Of a DNA stretch of 64,000 bases, positions 8,635-17,631 are shown in pieces (the stretch's first letter is position 1; the number at the start of each line of letters is the position of its first letter). Origin of the DNA: Methylococcaceae bacterium UBA975 (GTDB lineage: Bacteria; Pseudomonadota; Gammaproteobacteria; Methylococcales; Cycloclasticaceae); the NCBI GenBank assembly GCA_002292375.1, contig DBBV01000017.1, positions 203,315 to 267,314 of the forward strand. The letters run 5' to 3'. The notes under the pieces are model-generated. The model was given only the letters and a program-made list of their open reading frames with translations, was not told the DNA's origin and did not search any database. The position numbers and the translations under genes are program-made.

Positions 8635-9264
8635 TTAGCGCCTACGTTCCACCGCAGCTTCCAGCTGTTTGATGAGGGTTTTGATCTTTTCGTGCTTCAT
8701 TTTCATTGACGCTTTATTAATCACCAACCTTGAACTAATATCCATAATCAAGTCTAGCGGCTCCATGCCGTTGGCTTTCAGTGTATTACCGGTATCCACC
8801 AGGTCGACAATACAATCCGCCAAACCCACAATGGGGGCCAACTCCATAGAGCCATACAGCTTAATAATTTCCACCTGGCGGCCTTGTTTTGCAAAGTATT
8901 GTTCGGTCAATGAAATATACTTTGATGCCACCCGAATTTTACCTGCCGGTAATTTTTTTCCAGTAACAATCGCCGTCATTAAACGACAACGGGCTATATT
9001 TAAATCCAATGGTTCGTATAGGTTGTCGCTATTATGCTCGACCAGCACGTCTTTGCCCGCAATACCTACGTCAGCGGCGCCATACTCGACAAATGTTGGG
9101 ACATCAGTCGCCCTAATAATGATTAAATTAACCTCGCCGCAGACACTGGGAACAATTAATTTACGCGTTTTACTTAAGTCTTCAGCCGGCTCTATTCCCG
9201 CATTGGCCAATAAGGGCAACGTGTCTTTTAGAATCCTTCCTTTTGATATAGCAATTGTTAGCAT
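8635..9264 (-). CDS. hisG: ATP phosphoribosyltransferase, short form
   Basis: A 209-residue HisG of the short class, catalysing condensation of ATP and PRPP, the committed step of histidine synthesis. It begins LTIAISKGRI; the PRPP-binding segment is IVDLVDTGNTLKANG at about residues 157-171. The C-terminal regulatory domain of long HisG is absent, and short enzymes of this family need the histidyl-tRNA synthetase-like partner HisZ, which is not in this window. It sits four bases after murA, the common arrangement in many proteobacteria. Confidence 0.96.
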   Translation of the reverse strand: MLTIAISKGRILKDTLPLLANAGIEPAEDLSKTRKLIVPSVCGEVNLIIIRATDVPTFVEYGAADVGIAGKDVLVEHNSDNLYEPLDLNIARCRLMTAIVTGKKLPAGKIRVASKYISLTEQYFAKQGRQVEIIKLYGSMELAPIVGLADCIVDLVDTGNTLKANGMEPLDLIMDISSRLVINKASMKMKHEKIKTLIKQLEAAVERRR

Positions 9265-9268
9265 GATC

Positions 9269-10534
9269 TTAACTCGGTACTCGGCGTATTTTTCCGCCCA
9301 GTAAAGCTAGTTTTTCTTCGATACATTCGTAGCCACGGTCGATATGATAAATTCGTTCAATAATGGTTTCACCTTTCGACACCAAACCAGCGATCACCAG
9401 ACTAGCCGATGCCCGTAAATCGGTAGCCATAACCGTTGCACCATGAAGCGTCTTCTTACCGACACAAATAGCCGTATTACCTTCCAGTTTAATGTCGGCA
9501 CCCAATCGTTGCAGTTCGTGCACGTGCATAAAGCGATTTTCAAAAATAGTTTCAGTCACCACCGAGGTACCTTCAGCTAGCGCATTTAGTACTAAAAACT
9601 GTGCCTGCATATCTGTCGGGAAAGCCGGGTATGGCGCGGTTTTAAACGAAACCGCTTTGGCCCGTTTACCGTGCATATTTAACTCAATCCAGTCTTCGCC
9701 TGTGGTGATCTCAGCACCTGCGTCTCTAAGTTTTGACAACACCATGTCCAAGGTACTTGGATCAACGTCTTTGATTTTAATTTTTCCACCGGTCACCGCT
9801 GCGGCCACCAAGTAGGTGCCTGCTTCAATCCTATCCGGCATAATATTATAAACCAAATCTTTTTCTGTTAGAGCGTCCACCCCTTCAACCACCAAGGTAT
9901 CGGTGCCAATGCCTGAAATTTTAGCGCCTAATTTATTAAGGAAGTGGGCTAAATCACTCACTTCCGGCTCACAAGCAGCATTTTCTATGGTTGTTACACC
10001 CTCTGCCAAGGTCGCCGCCATCATCAAGTTCTCGGTACCTGTAACGGTGACCATATCCAGCATCAATCGCGTCCCTTTAAGACGCTCACAAGAGGCGTGA
10101 ATGTAGCCGTTTTCAACACGAATTTTAGCACCCATTGCTTCGAGCCCTTTCAAGTGAATATCCACTGGCCGAGAACCAATGGCACAACCACCAGGTAACG
10201 AGACTTCTGCGCTACCAAAACGCGCTAGCAAAGGCCCGAGCACGATGATCGAGGCACGCATGGTTTTAACCAGTTCGTACGGCGCTTTAAAAGAAGTGAT
10301 TGTCGAGGTATCCACCTCAACCCGCATTTTCTCATCTACCGATAGCTGAACGCCCATTTGACCCAATAAACTCATTGTGGTCGTGATGTCGTGCAAGTGA
10401 GGTAAATTACCAATTACCACTGGGTTTTCGGCCAATAAAGCAGCTGCCAAAATGGGCAATGCGGCATTTTTAGCACCCGAGATTCGTATTTCACCTGACA
10501 GTGGTCCACCGCCTTGAATAATCAGCTTGTCCAT
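9269..10534 (-). CDS. murA: UDP-N-acetylglucosamine 1-carboxyvinyltransferase
   Basis: A 421-residue EPSP-synthase-fold enzyme that transfers enolpyruvate from PEP to UDP-GlcNAc, the first committed peptidoglycan step. The catalytic cysteine is C117 in the loop PGGCAIGSRPVD, so the enzyme should be of the fosfomycin-sensitive cysteine type. SGAKNAALP at 19-27 contains the conserved lysine and asparagine, and PDRIEAGTYLVAA and PAFPTDMQAQF are present. In many gammaproteobacteria a BolA-type gene separates mlaB and murA; here none is seen in the 34-base gap. Confidence 0.97.
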   Translation of the reverse strand: MDKLIIQGGGPLSGEIRISGAKNAALPILAAALLAENPVVIGNLPHLHDITTTMSLLGQMGVQLSVDEKMRVEVDTSTITSFKAPYELVKTMRASIIVLGPLLARFGSAEVSLPGGCAIGSRPVDIHLKGLEAMGAKIRVENGYIHASCERLKGTRLMLDMVTVTGTENLMMAATLAEGVTTIENAACEPEVSDLAHFLNKLGAKISGIGTDTLVVEGVDALTEKDLVYNIMPDRIEAGTYLVAAAVTGGKIKIKDVDPSTLDMVLSKLRDAGAEITTGEDWIELNMHGKRAKAVSFKTAPYPAFPTDMQAQFLVLNALAEGTSVVTETIFENRFMHVHELQRLGADIKLEGNTAICVGKKTLHGATVMATDLRASASLVIAGLVSKGETIIERIYHIDRGYECIEEKLALLGGKIRRVPS

Positions 10535-10568
10535 TTTTTAATTCCTAGGTTGTAAGTGCTTAATCTTG

Positions 10569-10868
10569 CTAAACAATCGGCAAGATATCATCTAGACCAC
10601 TGACATGGGCAATGTCTAGCATCTGTTTGGGGATCTTTTTAAACCCGATAGACTGCCCCGATTTTTTAGCCACTTTCATCCAATCAAGCAATAAAGCCAG
10701 TCCTGCACTATCGGTCTTATCTACTTGATCGAGGTCAAAGACTAAGTCGGCCTGACCATCAAAAAAAACATGCGAGTCATTCAGCACGGTCTCCACTTCA
10801 TTAAAACCAAGCGTACCGGACACGGCTATGTCGCCATTTGTCATTTTTTTAAACTGTGAGTCACTCAT
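10569..10868 (-). CDS. mlaB: STAS-domain protein, MlaB-like
   Basis: A 99-residue single STAS domain, the cytoplasmic accessory subunit of the MlaFEDB phospholipid transporter, which stabilises the MlaF ATPase. The segment DLDQVDKTDSAGLALLLDWM has the STAS loop with threonine-aspartate-serine at the helix start, as in MlaB. It follows mlaD by 43 bases. In the usual order mlaC lies between mlaD and mlaB; no frame resembling mlaC exists here. Confidence 0.85.
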   Translation of the reverse strand: MSDSQFKKMTNGDIAVSGTLGFNEVETVLNDSHVFFDGQADLVFDLDQVDKTDSAGLALLLDWMKVAKKSGQSIGFKKIPKQMLDIAHVSGLDDILPIV

Positions 10869-10911
10869 TTATTACTCTATTTATTAATCTATAGCCTGGT
10901 TGAATGGTTGG

Positions 10912-11382
10912 TTAGTTTTCTTCTTTACTACCACTGCTAAATAAGAACTGGCCAATTATTTGCTCTAACACCAAGGCCGACTGCGTTAACTCAAGTTTAC
11001 TGCCTTCTTTAAGTGATTCATCTTCTCCGCCCGCCTCAAGGCCCACATACTGTTCACCCAACAAGCCCGCAGTAAGAATACTGGCGCTACTATCTGACGG
11101 TAAGCCATTGTATTGCGATTCTATGGTCATCGTAACAATCGCTTCAAAGGATTGCGTATCAAACTCGATAGCCGTCACTCGCCCAATGTTAACCCCAGCC
11201 ATCGACACAGGTGCGCGAACTTTAAGACTGCCAATATTGCTAAAATGACCTTTAATGTTGTAACCAGAATCGCCATTGATGCTACTCAAATTACTCACTT
11301 GCATCGATAAAAAGAATAAAGCCACAAAGCCAACCGCAACAAAAAGGCCAACTAAAATTTCAATCGATCTTGATATGTACAT
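10912..11382 (-). CDS. mlaD: Phospholipid transporter periplasmic subunit MlaD (MCE domain)
   Basis: A 156-residue protein with one N-terminal transmembrane helix (EILVGLFVAVGFVALFFLS, about 8-26) and one MCE domain facing the periplasm, which forms the hexameric lipid channel above MlaFE. The region VRAPVSMAGVNIGRV is the MCE core, and GLLGEQYVGLE lies near the end of the domain. A C-terminal hydrophobic helix (SALVLEQIIGQFLF) fits the pore helix of MlaD. It begins two bases after mlaE, with GGAG about ten bases upstream of the ATG. Confidence 0.93.
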   Translation of the reverse strand: MYISRSIEILVGLFVAVGFVALFFLSMQVSNLSSINGDSGYNIKGHFSNIGSLKVRAPVSMAGVNIGRVTAIEFDTQSFEAIVTMTIESQYNGLPSDSSASILTAGLLGEQYVGLEAGGEDESLKEGSKLELTQSALVLEQIIGQFLFSSGSKEEN

Positions 11383-11383
11383 A

Positions 11384-12166
11384 TTAATTATCTCCGAACA
11401 TCAAAGCAGTTAAAATAAAATCTAATAGTAAGACCGCAAACGCAGAGTGAACCACTGTTTGCGTCGTTGCGCGACTCACACCTTCCGACGTTGGTATCGC
11501 GTCATAACCTTCAAAAACGGCGATCCACGTCACCACTAGGCCAAAAACAACACTCTTGATTAAGCCGTTTAAAATATCTTCGCTAAAATCAATTTTTGCT
11601 TGCATTTGTGACCAGTAACCACCTTCATCAATACCGAGCAAACCCACGCCAATAAAATAGCCACCCAGTACACCAATCGCACTAAATAGCGTCGCCAACA
11701 AGGGCATAGACAAAAGACCCGCTAAAAATCGTGGCGCAATGATTCGTGCCACCGGATCCACGGCCATCATTTCCATACCTGACAACTGTTCGGTTGCTTT
11801 CATAAGGCCAATCTCTGCCGTCAACGCCGAGCCGGCTCGACCTGCAAATAACAGTGCCGCAACGACCGGGCCCAGTTCGCGAACCAACGAAGCAGCGACC
11901 ATAACACCCAACATGCCCTCAGCACCAAAATCTGACAAGGTATAAAACCCCTGCAGGGCCAACACCATGCCGACAAACAAGCCGGAAATAACAATCAATG
12001 AAAAACTCAACACACCAACTGAGTACATTTGAGCAAACAGCAAACGCGGTCTAACTAAGACACTGGGTATGCTTAATAAAATATTAAGAAAAAATACCGA
12101 ACCGCGCCCCAATCGCTCTAACATGCTGAGTGAGGTAACCCCTAACCGTTGTAATAAATCCATCAT
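11384..12166 (-). CDS. mlaE: Phospholipid transporter permease MlaE
   Basis: Integral inner-membrane permease of the Mla ABC transporter, which moves phospholipid between inner and outer membranes. The chosen ATG at 12166 has GGAG eight bases upstream and gives 260 residues, the family length; an upstream in-frame ATG at 12199 would overlap mlaF and adds residues without similarity. Conserved stretches include SFSLIVISGLFVGMVLALQG, LVRELGPVVAALLFAGRAG, the coupling-helix region EIGLMKATEQLSGMEMM, and five to six membrane helices. It lies between mlaF and mlaD. Confidence 0.95.
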   Translation of the reverse strand: MMDLLQRLGVTSLSMLERLGRGSVFFLNILLSIPSVLVRPRLLFAQMYSVGVLSFSLIVISGLFVGMVLALQGFYTLSDFGAEGMLGVMVAASLVRELGPVVAALLFAGRAGSALTAEIGLMKATEQLSGMEMMAVDPVARIIAPRFLAGLLSMPLLATLFSAIGVLGGYFIGVGLLGIDEGGYWSQMQAKIDFSEDILNGLIKSVVFGLVVTWIAVFEGYDAIPTSEGVSRATTQTVVHSAFAVLLLDFILTALMFGDN

Positions 12167-12185
12167 AATAGCTCCAGACCAGCTC

Positions 12186-12998
12186 TCATACATCCACACC
12201 CATCAAATCGTCAGCATATGTCTTAGCCGCGGCATAATGAAACGGTACCGGACCGTCGGCAAGCCCTTGCATAAATTGTTGCGACCATTGTGAATCAGAC
12301 GCTGCCAACTGAGCCGGCGTACCGTGCTCTATCACTTTACCGCCCGATACCAAATACACATAATCTGCAATGGCACAGGCCTCTTTTACATCGTGCGACA
12401 CCACAATACTGGACAAACCCAGCGCATCATTAAGCATTCTAATTAACCTCACCAAGACACCCATCGAGATGGGGTCTTGCCCAGTAAACGGCTCGTCATA
12501 CATAATCATCATCGGATCTAACGCAATAGCTCTTGCCAATGCCACCCGCCTTGCCATACCGCCGGACAGTTCCGCGGGCATTAAGTCCCTAGCGCCGCGC
12601 AAACCAACCGCGTGTAATTTCATCAACACCAAATGCCTAATCATCGACTCGGACAACTGAGTGTGCTCGCGTAACGGAAAAGCAACATTTTCGAAAACAG
12701 AAATATCGGTTAATAAGGCACCACTTTGAAACAACATCCCCATTTTTTTTCGTAATTGATACAGCTCATTATGTTTGAGTTTATGTATCGCTTTGCCATC
12801 CATCTCGATCGAACCTACTGACGGCCTTAATTGCCCGCCTATAAGCTTTAATAAGGTCGTTTTACCTGTTCCACTGGGGCCCATAATGACCGTTACTTTA
12901 CCGCGCTGGATATCCATATCCACGCCATCAAAAATAAGTTTTGATCCGCGAGAAAAATGAACATTTCGAATTTTTATTAAAGGTGTATTGTCAGTCAC
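12186..12998 (-). CDS. mlaF: Phospholipid transporter ATP-binding subunit MlaF
   Basis: A 270-residue ABC ATPase that powers Mla phospholipid transport. Walker A is GPSGTGKTT near residue 40, the signature is LSGGMARR, Walker B is MIMYDEPF, and the switch histidine is in VVSHDV. QDPISMGVL after Walker B is typical of MlaF, and the C-terminal extension fits the MlaF dimer-swapped tail. First gene of the mlaFEDB-murA-hisGDC run; transcription probably starts in the 240-base gap shared with the divergent exchanger gene, where I see no confident promoter motif. Confidence 0.95.
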   Translation of the reverse strand: MTDNTPLIKIRNVHFSRGSKLIFDGVDMDIQRGKVTVIMGPSGTGKTTLLKLIGGQLRPSVGSIEMDGKAIHKLKHNELYQLRKKMGMLFQSGALLTDISVFENVAFPLREHTQLSESMIRHLVLMKLHAVGLRGARDLMPAELSGGMARRVALARAIALDPMMIMYDEPFTGQDPISMGVLVRLIRMLNDALGLSSIVVSHDVKEACAIADYVYLVSGGKVIEHGTPAQLAASDSQWSQQFMQGLADGPVPFHYAAAKTYADDLMGVDV

Positions 12999-13238
12999 AT
13001 CCGTTTACCCATTTTTTATTCTTACGCTTTGCTTTAAATGACACAAATGCACCATCAACAAGATCAAGCATTGTCCCCACCTTAGGATTATACGTCAATC
13101 CGAACTGATTATTATTTTATAACAAACTTAAAAACACCCAATTCTCTTTAGTCTTTCTCTGCTTAAGCTGTTCGATGAACATTATTTCGTGCGACAATAA
13201 CCGATCACATCAATTCAATACTGAGGCCATGTCAATCC

Positions 13239-14216
13239 ATGCTCATTAATACTCTCGCTTTACTAGCGGGTTTTGTTTTTTTGGTATTTTCTGCTGACTT
13301 TTTCGTCAAAGGCTCTTCAGCAATTGCAAAAAACTTCGGCGTGTCGCCCTTAATCATCGGCCTAACCATCGTAGGTCTAGGTACGTCCGCACCAGAAATC
13401 TTAGTCGCCGCTATTGCCTCTATGCAAGGTAACACAGGGTTGGCAATGGGCAATGCCGTGGGCTCCAATATCGCCAACATTGGCCTAGTACTCGGCGCAA
13501 CTGCCTTAATCGCACCCATCTCTATTCATTCATCCCTACTTAAACGCGAATTACCCATTCTCTTAGCGATTTCAATCGCCAGTTACTTACTCGTGATTGA
13601 TGGCACGCTGTCCAGAACCGACGGCCTGCTTCTTGTAACGGGCTTAGGCCTTTTCTTGTACTGGTTAGCGCGCAGCGCAAAACAAAGCAAACAAACCAAC
13701 AAAGACCCCCTAGCCCTCGAATTCGGCGCCGAAATACCCTCCGACTTAAGCAACCGCAACGCCTTTTTATTCTCTCTATGCGGTTTGATTGGCCTGATTG
13801 CTAGTTCAAAATTACTGGTTTGGGCCGCGGTTAATATCGCGTTACATTTCGGTGTTAGTGATTTAGTTATCGGGTTAACTATTATTGCGATTGGCACAAG
13901 CTTGCCTGAACTCGCGACATCCATAGCCAGTGTATTAAAAAAAGAACCCGACCTTGCCGTGGGCAACATTATCGGCTCCAACGCGTTCAACTTATTGGCC
14001 GTCCTTTGTTTGCCCGGCCTCATCCACCCAGGCACAGTGGATACGCTATTGATCTATAGAGATTTCCCTATTATGCTCGGCTTAACATTATTGTTATTCT
14101 TTTTTTCCTATCGCTTTAAGGGCCTACCAAAAATTGGTCGCGTTAAAGGATTTTTAATGTCGGCTGTTTTTATCGCTTACCTCGGCAAGGTATACTTAGA
14201 CACCCTCATTACCTAG
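13239..14216 (+). CDS. yrbG: Calcium/sodium exchanger, CaxA/YrbG family
   Basis: A 325-residue inner-membrane antiporter with about ten helices in two inverted halves. Each half carries an alpha-repeat: GLTIVGLGTSAPEILVA near 48-64, with GNAVGSNIANIG, and GLTIIAIGTSLPELATS with GNIIGSNAFNLL in the second half. The glutamates in TSAPE and TSLPE are the ion-binding residues of the family. It heads the plus-strand run and precedes kdsD, as yrbG precedes kdsD in E. coli, divergent from the mla operon. Its in vivo ion is not established by sequence. Confidence 0.92.
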   Translation: MLINTLALLAGFVFLVFSADFFVKGSSAIAKNFGVSPLIIGLTIVGLGTSAPEILVAAIASMQGNTGLAMGNAVGSNIANIGLVLGATALIAPISIHSSLLKRELPILLAISIASYLLVIDGTLSRTDGLLLVTGLGLFLYWLARSAKQSKQTNKDPLALEFGAEIPSDLSNRNAFLFSLCGLIGLIASSKLLVWAAVNIALHFGVSDLVIGLTIIAIGTSLPELATSIASVLKKEPDLAVGNIIGSNAFNLLAVLCLPGLIHPGTVDTLLIYRDFPIMLGLTLLLFFFSYRFKGLPKIGRVKGFLMSAVFIAYLGKVYLDTLIT

Positions 14217-14239
14217 TTGACTAACCATGGCCCAAACTG

Positions 14240-15223
14240 ATGCCCGATAACAACAACCATCGAGACAAGCTTAAACAGCTAGGTTTAGCTGTTATCCGTA
14301 CCGAAGCCGACGCTATAGCTGCACTTACCAGCCATATCGACGATCACTTCGCCACCGCTTGCGAACTGATCCTACAATGCAAAGGCAAAGTGGCTGTCAT
14401 CGGGATGGGAAAATCTGGACACATTGCTAACAAAATTGCAGCCACATTAGCCAGCACCGGCACACCGGCCTTTTTTGTTCACCCAGGTGAAGCCAGCCAT
14501 GGCGACCTTGGAATGATTAGCAAAAACGACGTTGCCTTAGCTCTGTCAAACTCTGGCGAAACCGGTGAAGTGCTGACTATTTTACCTATCATTAAACGCC
14601 TTGGCGTGCCATTAATCTCCATCACAGGCAAACCAAATTCGACCCTAGCTAACATGTCTGACGCACCGATTGACGCCAGCACCGACAAGGAAGCCTGTCC
14701 ATTGGGCCTAGCCCCCACATCCAGCACCACCGCAGCACTGGTGATGGGTGACGCATTAGCGATAGCGCTTCTTGAAGCACGCGGCTTTACTGAGAAAGAC
14801 TTTGCTCTATCACATCCGGGCGGCAGCTTAGGCAGACGTTTACTGCTGCATGTGAATGACATTATGCATAAGGGTGATGACATCCCCGTCATTCAAGAGT
14901 CCGCCTTGGTAAGTGCTGCCTTGATAGAAATGACTGAAAAAAAACTCGGCATGACGGCTGTGATCAACCAAAGCGGGCAACTTACTGGGGTGTTTACTGA
15001 TGGTGATTTACGTCGTATGCTTGAAAACACCACCGATATTCATTCAACAAAAATTGAAGCCGTAATGACCATCGGTGGCGCCACTATCAGCCCTGAAAAA
15101 TTAGCCGTAGAAGCCCTACACTTAATGCAAACTAAAAAAATTAATGCCTTACTGGTATTACAAGATAAGCAGCTCGTCGGCGCCCTTAATATGCACGACA
15201 TGCTAAAAGCAGGCTTATCATGA
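14240..15223 (+). CDS. kdsD: D-arabinose 5-phosphate isomerase
   Basis: A 327-residue enzyme that isomerises ribulose 5-phosphate to arabinose 5-phosphate, the first step to KDO for lipopolysaccharide. The N-terminal SIS domain has VIGMGKSGHIANKIAATLASTG, the histidine/aspartate region PGEASHGDLGM and ALSNSGETGEVL. Two CBS domains fill the C-terminal third (HVNDIMHKGDDIP and IEAVMTIGG onwards). It overlaps kdsC by four bases. Confidence 0.96.
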   Translation: MPDNNNHRDKLKQLGLAVIRTEADAIAALTSHIDDHFATACELILQCKGKVAVIGMGKSGHIANKIAATLASTGTPAFFVHPGEASHGDLGMISKNDVALALSNSGETGEVLTILPIIKRLGVPLISITGKPNSTLANMSDAPIDASTDKEACPLGLAPTSSTTAALVMGDALAIALLEARGFTEKDFALSHPGGSLGRRLLLHVNDIMHKGDDIPVIQESALVSAALIEMTEKKLGMTAVINQSGQLTGVFTDGDLRRMLENTTDIHSTKIEAVMTIGGATISPEKLAVEALHLMQTKKINALLVLQDKQLVGALNMHDMLKAGLS

Positions 15224-15756
15224 TCGAGTTAAGCGATGATTTTAAACAACGGGCAGCAGCCGTTAAGTGCGTTATTTTTGATGTTGATGGCGTGCTTACC
15301 GATGGTAAATTATTTTTTGATTTAACGGGCCAGGAATACAAGTCGTTTCACGCACAGGATGGCCTTGGGCTTAAACTTTTGCGGCAAAATGGCATTGAAG
15401 TCGCGGTTATTTCTGGTCGTTCTTCGCCTATTGTCGATAAACGCATGCAGAGCCTTGGCATCAAACACGTGCACCAGGGCCAAGAGAACAAAATAGCCGC
15501 CCTAAATCACGTATTAAACGCATTAAAGTTACCCCCTGATGAGGTCGCTCACGTCGGCGATGATCTGCCTGATCTAGCAATCATGACCCGCGTAGGCCTT
15601 GCAATCGCCGTTCAAGACGCAAACCCAGCCATTATCCCCTACTGTCACGCTCAGACCACACGTGTTGGCGGCCAAGGCGCCGCACGCGAAGTATGTGATT
15701 CAATTTTAAGTGTGCAAGACAAACTCAAACACACGACCAATGCTTTTGAGAACTAG
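15220..15756 (+). CDS. kdsC: KDO 8-phosphate phosphatase
   Basis: A 178-residue HAD-superfamily C0 phosphatase that releases phosphate from KDO-8-phosphate. The nucleophile loop is IFDVDGVLTDG at about 19-29, the second motif is VISGRSS, and the metal aspartates are in VGDDLPDLAIM. Without a cap domain it works as a tetramer in characterised homologues. Coupled to kdsD by an ATGA overlap, and followed 11 bases later by lptC. Confidence 0.96.
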   Translation: MIELSDDFKQRAAAVKCVIFDVDGVLTDGKLFFDLTGQEYKSFHAQDGLGLKLLRQNGIEVAVISGRSSPIVDKRMQSLGIKHVHQGQENKIAALNHVLNALKLPPDEVAHVGDDLPDLAIMTRVGLAIAVQDANPAIIPYCHAQTTRVGGQGAAREVCDSILSVQDKLKHTTNAFEN

Positions 15757-15767
15757 GTATTTATTTA

Positions 15768-16325
15768 ATGAAGCACCTCGGTAAACTCCTTTTAGCCCTC
15801 ATTGCCATCAGTTCGTGGTGGTTTGCTTTTGTTCAGGAAACCCCCGTCGATGATAGCGCAACTAAGCCCTCACACAAGATTGATTATTTCCTTAAGGATT
15901 TTGATCTACTGAGCATGACCATGGCCGGTCAGCCCAAACAACGCCTACGCGCTGAGTATATGCAGCATTTTATTGATGACGACAGCACAGAAATGACGGC
16001 ACCCAAAATGACCATGTTCGCGCCCGACAAGCCTGACTTAAACATTTATTCTGAAACCGGTTACATTTCCTCTGATGGTCAGCTGGTTTTACTCAATGGT
16101 GCGGTCAAAGTAAAAAGAGAGGCGTTAAAAAACATTGCAGCCATGGAGATCGACACGCATAATCTTCGTGTTCAATTAGCTAATGATTTCGCCGAAACGG
16201 ACGAATTCGTTAAGATTAAATCAGGCAATAACATCATCAAGGGCAACGGTTTACGCGCTCACTTTCGCGAACCGATCAATATCAAAATTTTAGACAATGC
16301 GCGAGGTCACCATGAAATTAACTAA
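15768..16325 (+). CDS. lptC: LPS export protein LptC
   Basis: A 185-residue single-pass inner-membrane protein. The N-terminal helix (LLLALIAISSWWFAF, about 7-21) is followed by a periplasmic beta-jellyroll that receives LPS from LptBFG and passes it to LptA. Sequence conservation is low in this family, but LRAEYMQHF, ETGYISSDGQ and VKIKSGNNIIKGNGLRAHF fit the LptC domain and its position between kdsC and lptA is conserved. It overlaps lptA by 14 bases. Confidence 0.92.
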   Translation: MKHLGKLLLALIAISSWWFAFVQETPVDDSATKPSHKIDYFLKDFDLLSMTMAGQPKQRLRAEYMQHFIDDDSTEMTAPKMTMFAPDKPDLNIYSETGYISSDGQLVLLNGAVKVKREALKNIAAMEIDTHNLRVQLANDFAETDEFVKIKSGNNIIKGNGLRAHFREPINIKILDNARGHHEIN

Positions 16326-16806
16326 GCTAGGGATTATCTTCTTTGCACTGTCTGTCTTTGCATCACCAGCGTGGTCGCTCAGCTCAGATAAAAACAAACC
16401 CGTCGAAGTCGAGGCTGATAGCTTTAATCTTGATGACGCTAAAAAAATTACGGTGTATTCGGGTAACGTTATCATCACTCAGGGCAGCATGGAGATCATG
16501 GCCAACAAAGTAACCATTTATGGTGCTCGCGGCGCTACTGACAAAGTGGTCGCAACCGGCCATCCCGTTAAATTTAAACAGCAACCTGACGGTAATCAAC
16601 AACTTATTCGCGGTGAAGCCAAGCGCTTCGAGTACCTGGTATCAAAAGACACCTTAATTTTAATTAATCAAGCCACCTTATGGCAGGGCGGCAGTACCTT
16701 CGCCAGCGATCGAATTGTCTATGACAGTAAACGCTCTATCGTAAAAGCTGGGGATAAAAAATCCGGCTCTAAACGTGTCAAGATCACCTTGCAACCTACC
16801 CAATAA
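16312..16806 (+). CDS. lptA: LPS transport periplasmic protein LptA
   Basis: A periplasmic bridge protein that polymerises through its beta-jellyroll to carry LPS from LptC to LptD. An in-frame ATG exists at 16297, but the one at 16312 follows GAGGT at a good distance and directly begins a signal peptide ending near ASPAWS, giving 164 residues. The domain starts at PVEVEADSFNLDDAKKI and contains VYSGNVIITQGSMEI and KVTIYG, typical of LptA/OstA-like N domains. It ends in a lysine-rich tail. Two bases separate it from lptB. Confidence 0.94.
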   Translation: MKLTKLGIIFFALSVFASPAWSLSSDKNKPVEVEADSFNLDDAKKITVYSGNVIITQGSMEIMANKVTIYGARGATDKVVATGHPVKFKQQPDGNQQLIRGEAKRFEYLVSKDTLILINQATLWQGGSTFASDRIVYDSKRSIVKAGDKKSGSKRVKITLQPTQ

Positions 16807-16808
16807 CA

Positions 16809-17534
16809 ATGAGTACATTACGCACCGAGAATATCTCTAAACAGTTCAATCAACGAAAAGTTGTTGATCAAGTTAGTATTAATGTAAAAAGCGGCGAAGT
16901 AGTGGGTTTATTAGGTCCCAATGGTGCTGGCAAAACGACCAGTTTCTATATGACCGTCGGCCTGATAAAACCTGACAGCGGCCACATTTTTTTAGATGAT
17001 CAAAACATTACGCACAGTCCTATGCACGTGCGGGCACGAGAGGGTTTGGGGTATCTACCACAAGAGGCCTCTATTTTTAGAAAACTCAGCGTCGAAGATA
17101 ACGTTTTGGCCATTTTACAAACTAGGCGCGACCTGTCCTCCGGCCAACAACAACTAATACTGGATGAATTGTTACTTGAATTTGGCCTAAATCACCTGCG
17201 TAAACAGAGCGCTATGGCGCTATCTGGTGGTGAAAGAAGACGTTTGGAAATCGCCCGATCCCTTGCCACAGAACCACGTTTCATTCTACTGGATGAACCC
17301 TTTGCCGGCGTAGACCCCATCTCTGTTATCGATATTCAGAAAATTATTCACCACCTGTGTGAACGCGACATTGGCGTGCTCATTACCGACCACAACGTAC
17401 GAGAAACCCTTGGAACCTGTGATCGCGCCTATATATTAAACAACGGCAAAGTGATCACCGAAGGATCGGCTGAAGACATTTTAGAGCACCGTGAGGTTCG
17501 TGATGTTTATCTTGGGCATGAATTTCGCATGTAA
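16809..17534 (+). CDS. lptB: LPS export ABC transporter ATPase LptB
   Basis: A 241-residue cytoplasmic ATPase that drives LPS extraction with LptF and LptG (not in the window). Walker A is GPNGAGKTT near residue 36, the Q-loop region is YLPQEASIFRKL, the signature is LSGGERRR, Walker B is FILLDEPFAGVDP and the switch is ITDHNVRETL. These match LptB specifically. The gene ends the lpt block and is followed by rpoN after 97 bases, the usual gammaproteobacterial order. Confidence 0.96.
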   Translation: MSTLRTENISKQFNQRKVVDQVSINVKSGEVVGLLGPNGAGKTTSFYMTVGLIKPDSGHIFLDDQNITHSPMHVRAREGLGYLPQEASIFRKLSVEDNVLAILQTRRDLSSGQQQLILDELLLEFGLNHLRKQSAMALSGGERRRLEIARSLATEPRFILLDEPFAGVDPISVIDIQKIIHHLCERDIGVLITDHNVRETLGTCDRAYILNNGKVITEGSAEDILEHREVRDVYLGHEFRM

Positions 17535-17631
17535 GTTAAAAAATTCGACCCTGTTATCCATAATATGGTCTAAACTTACACCTTATGAGATGTATTCAAG
17601 CGTTAATCTTTTCTACTATTAGGACATGTGA

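Noticed and set aside
8669..9304. Long plus-strand open frame antisense to hisG
   Set aside because: It mirrors hisG in the opposite strand, has no recognisable domain or ribosome site, and its composition follows from the coding strand.
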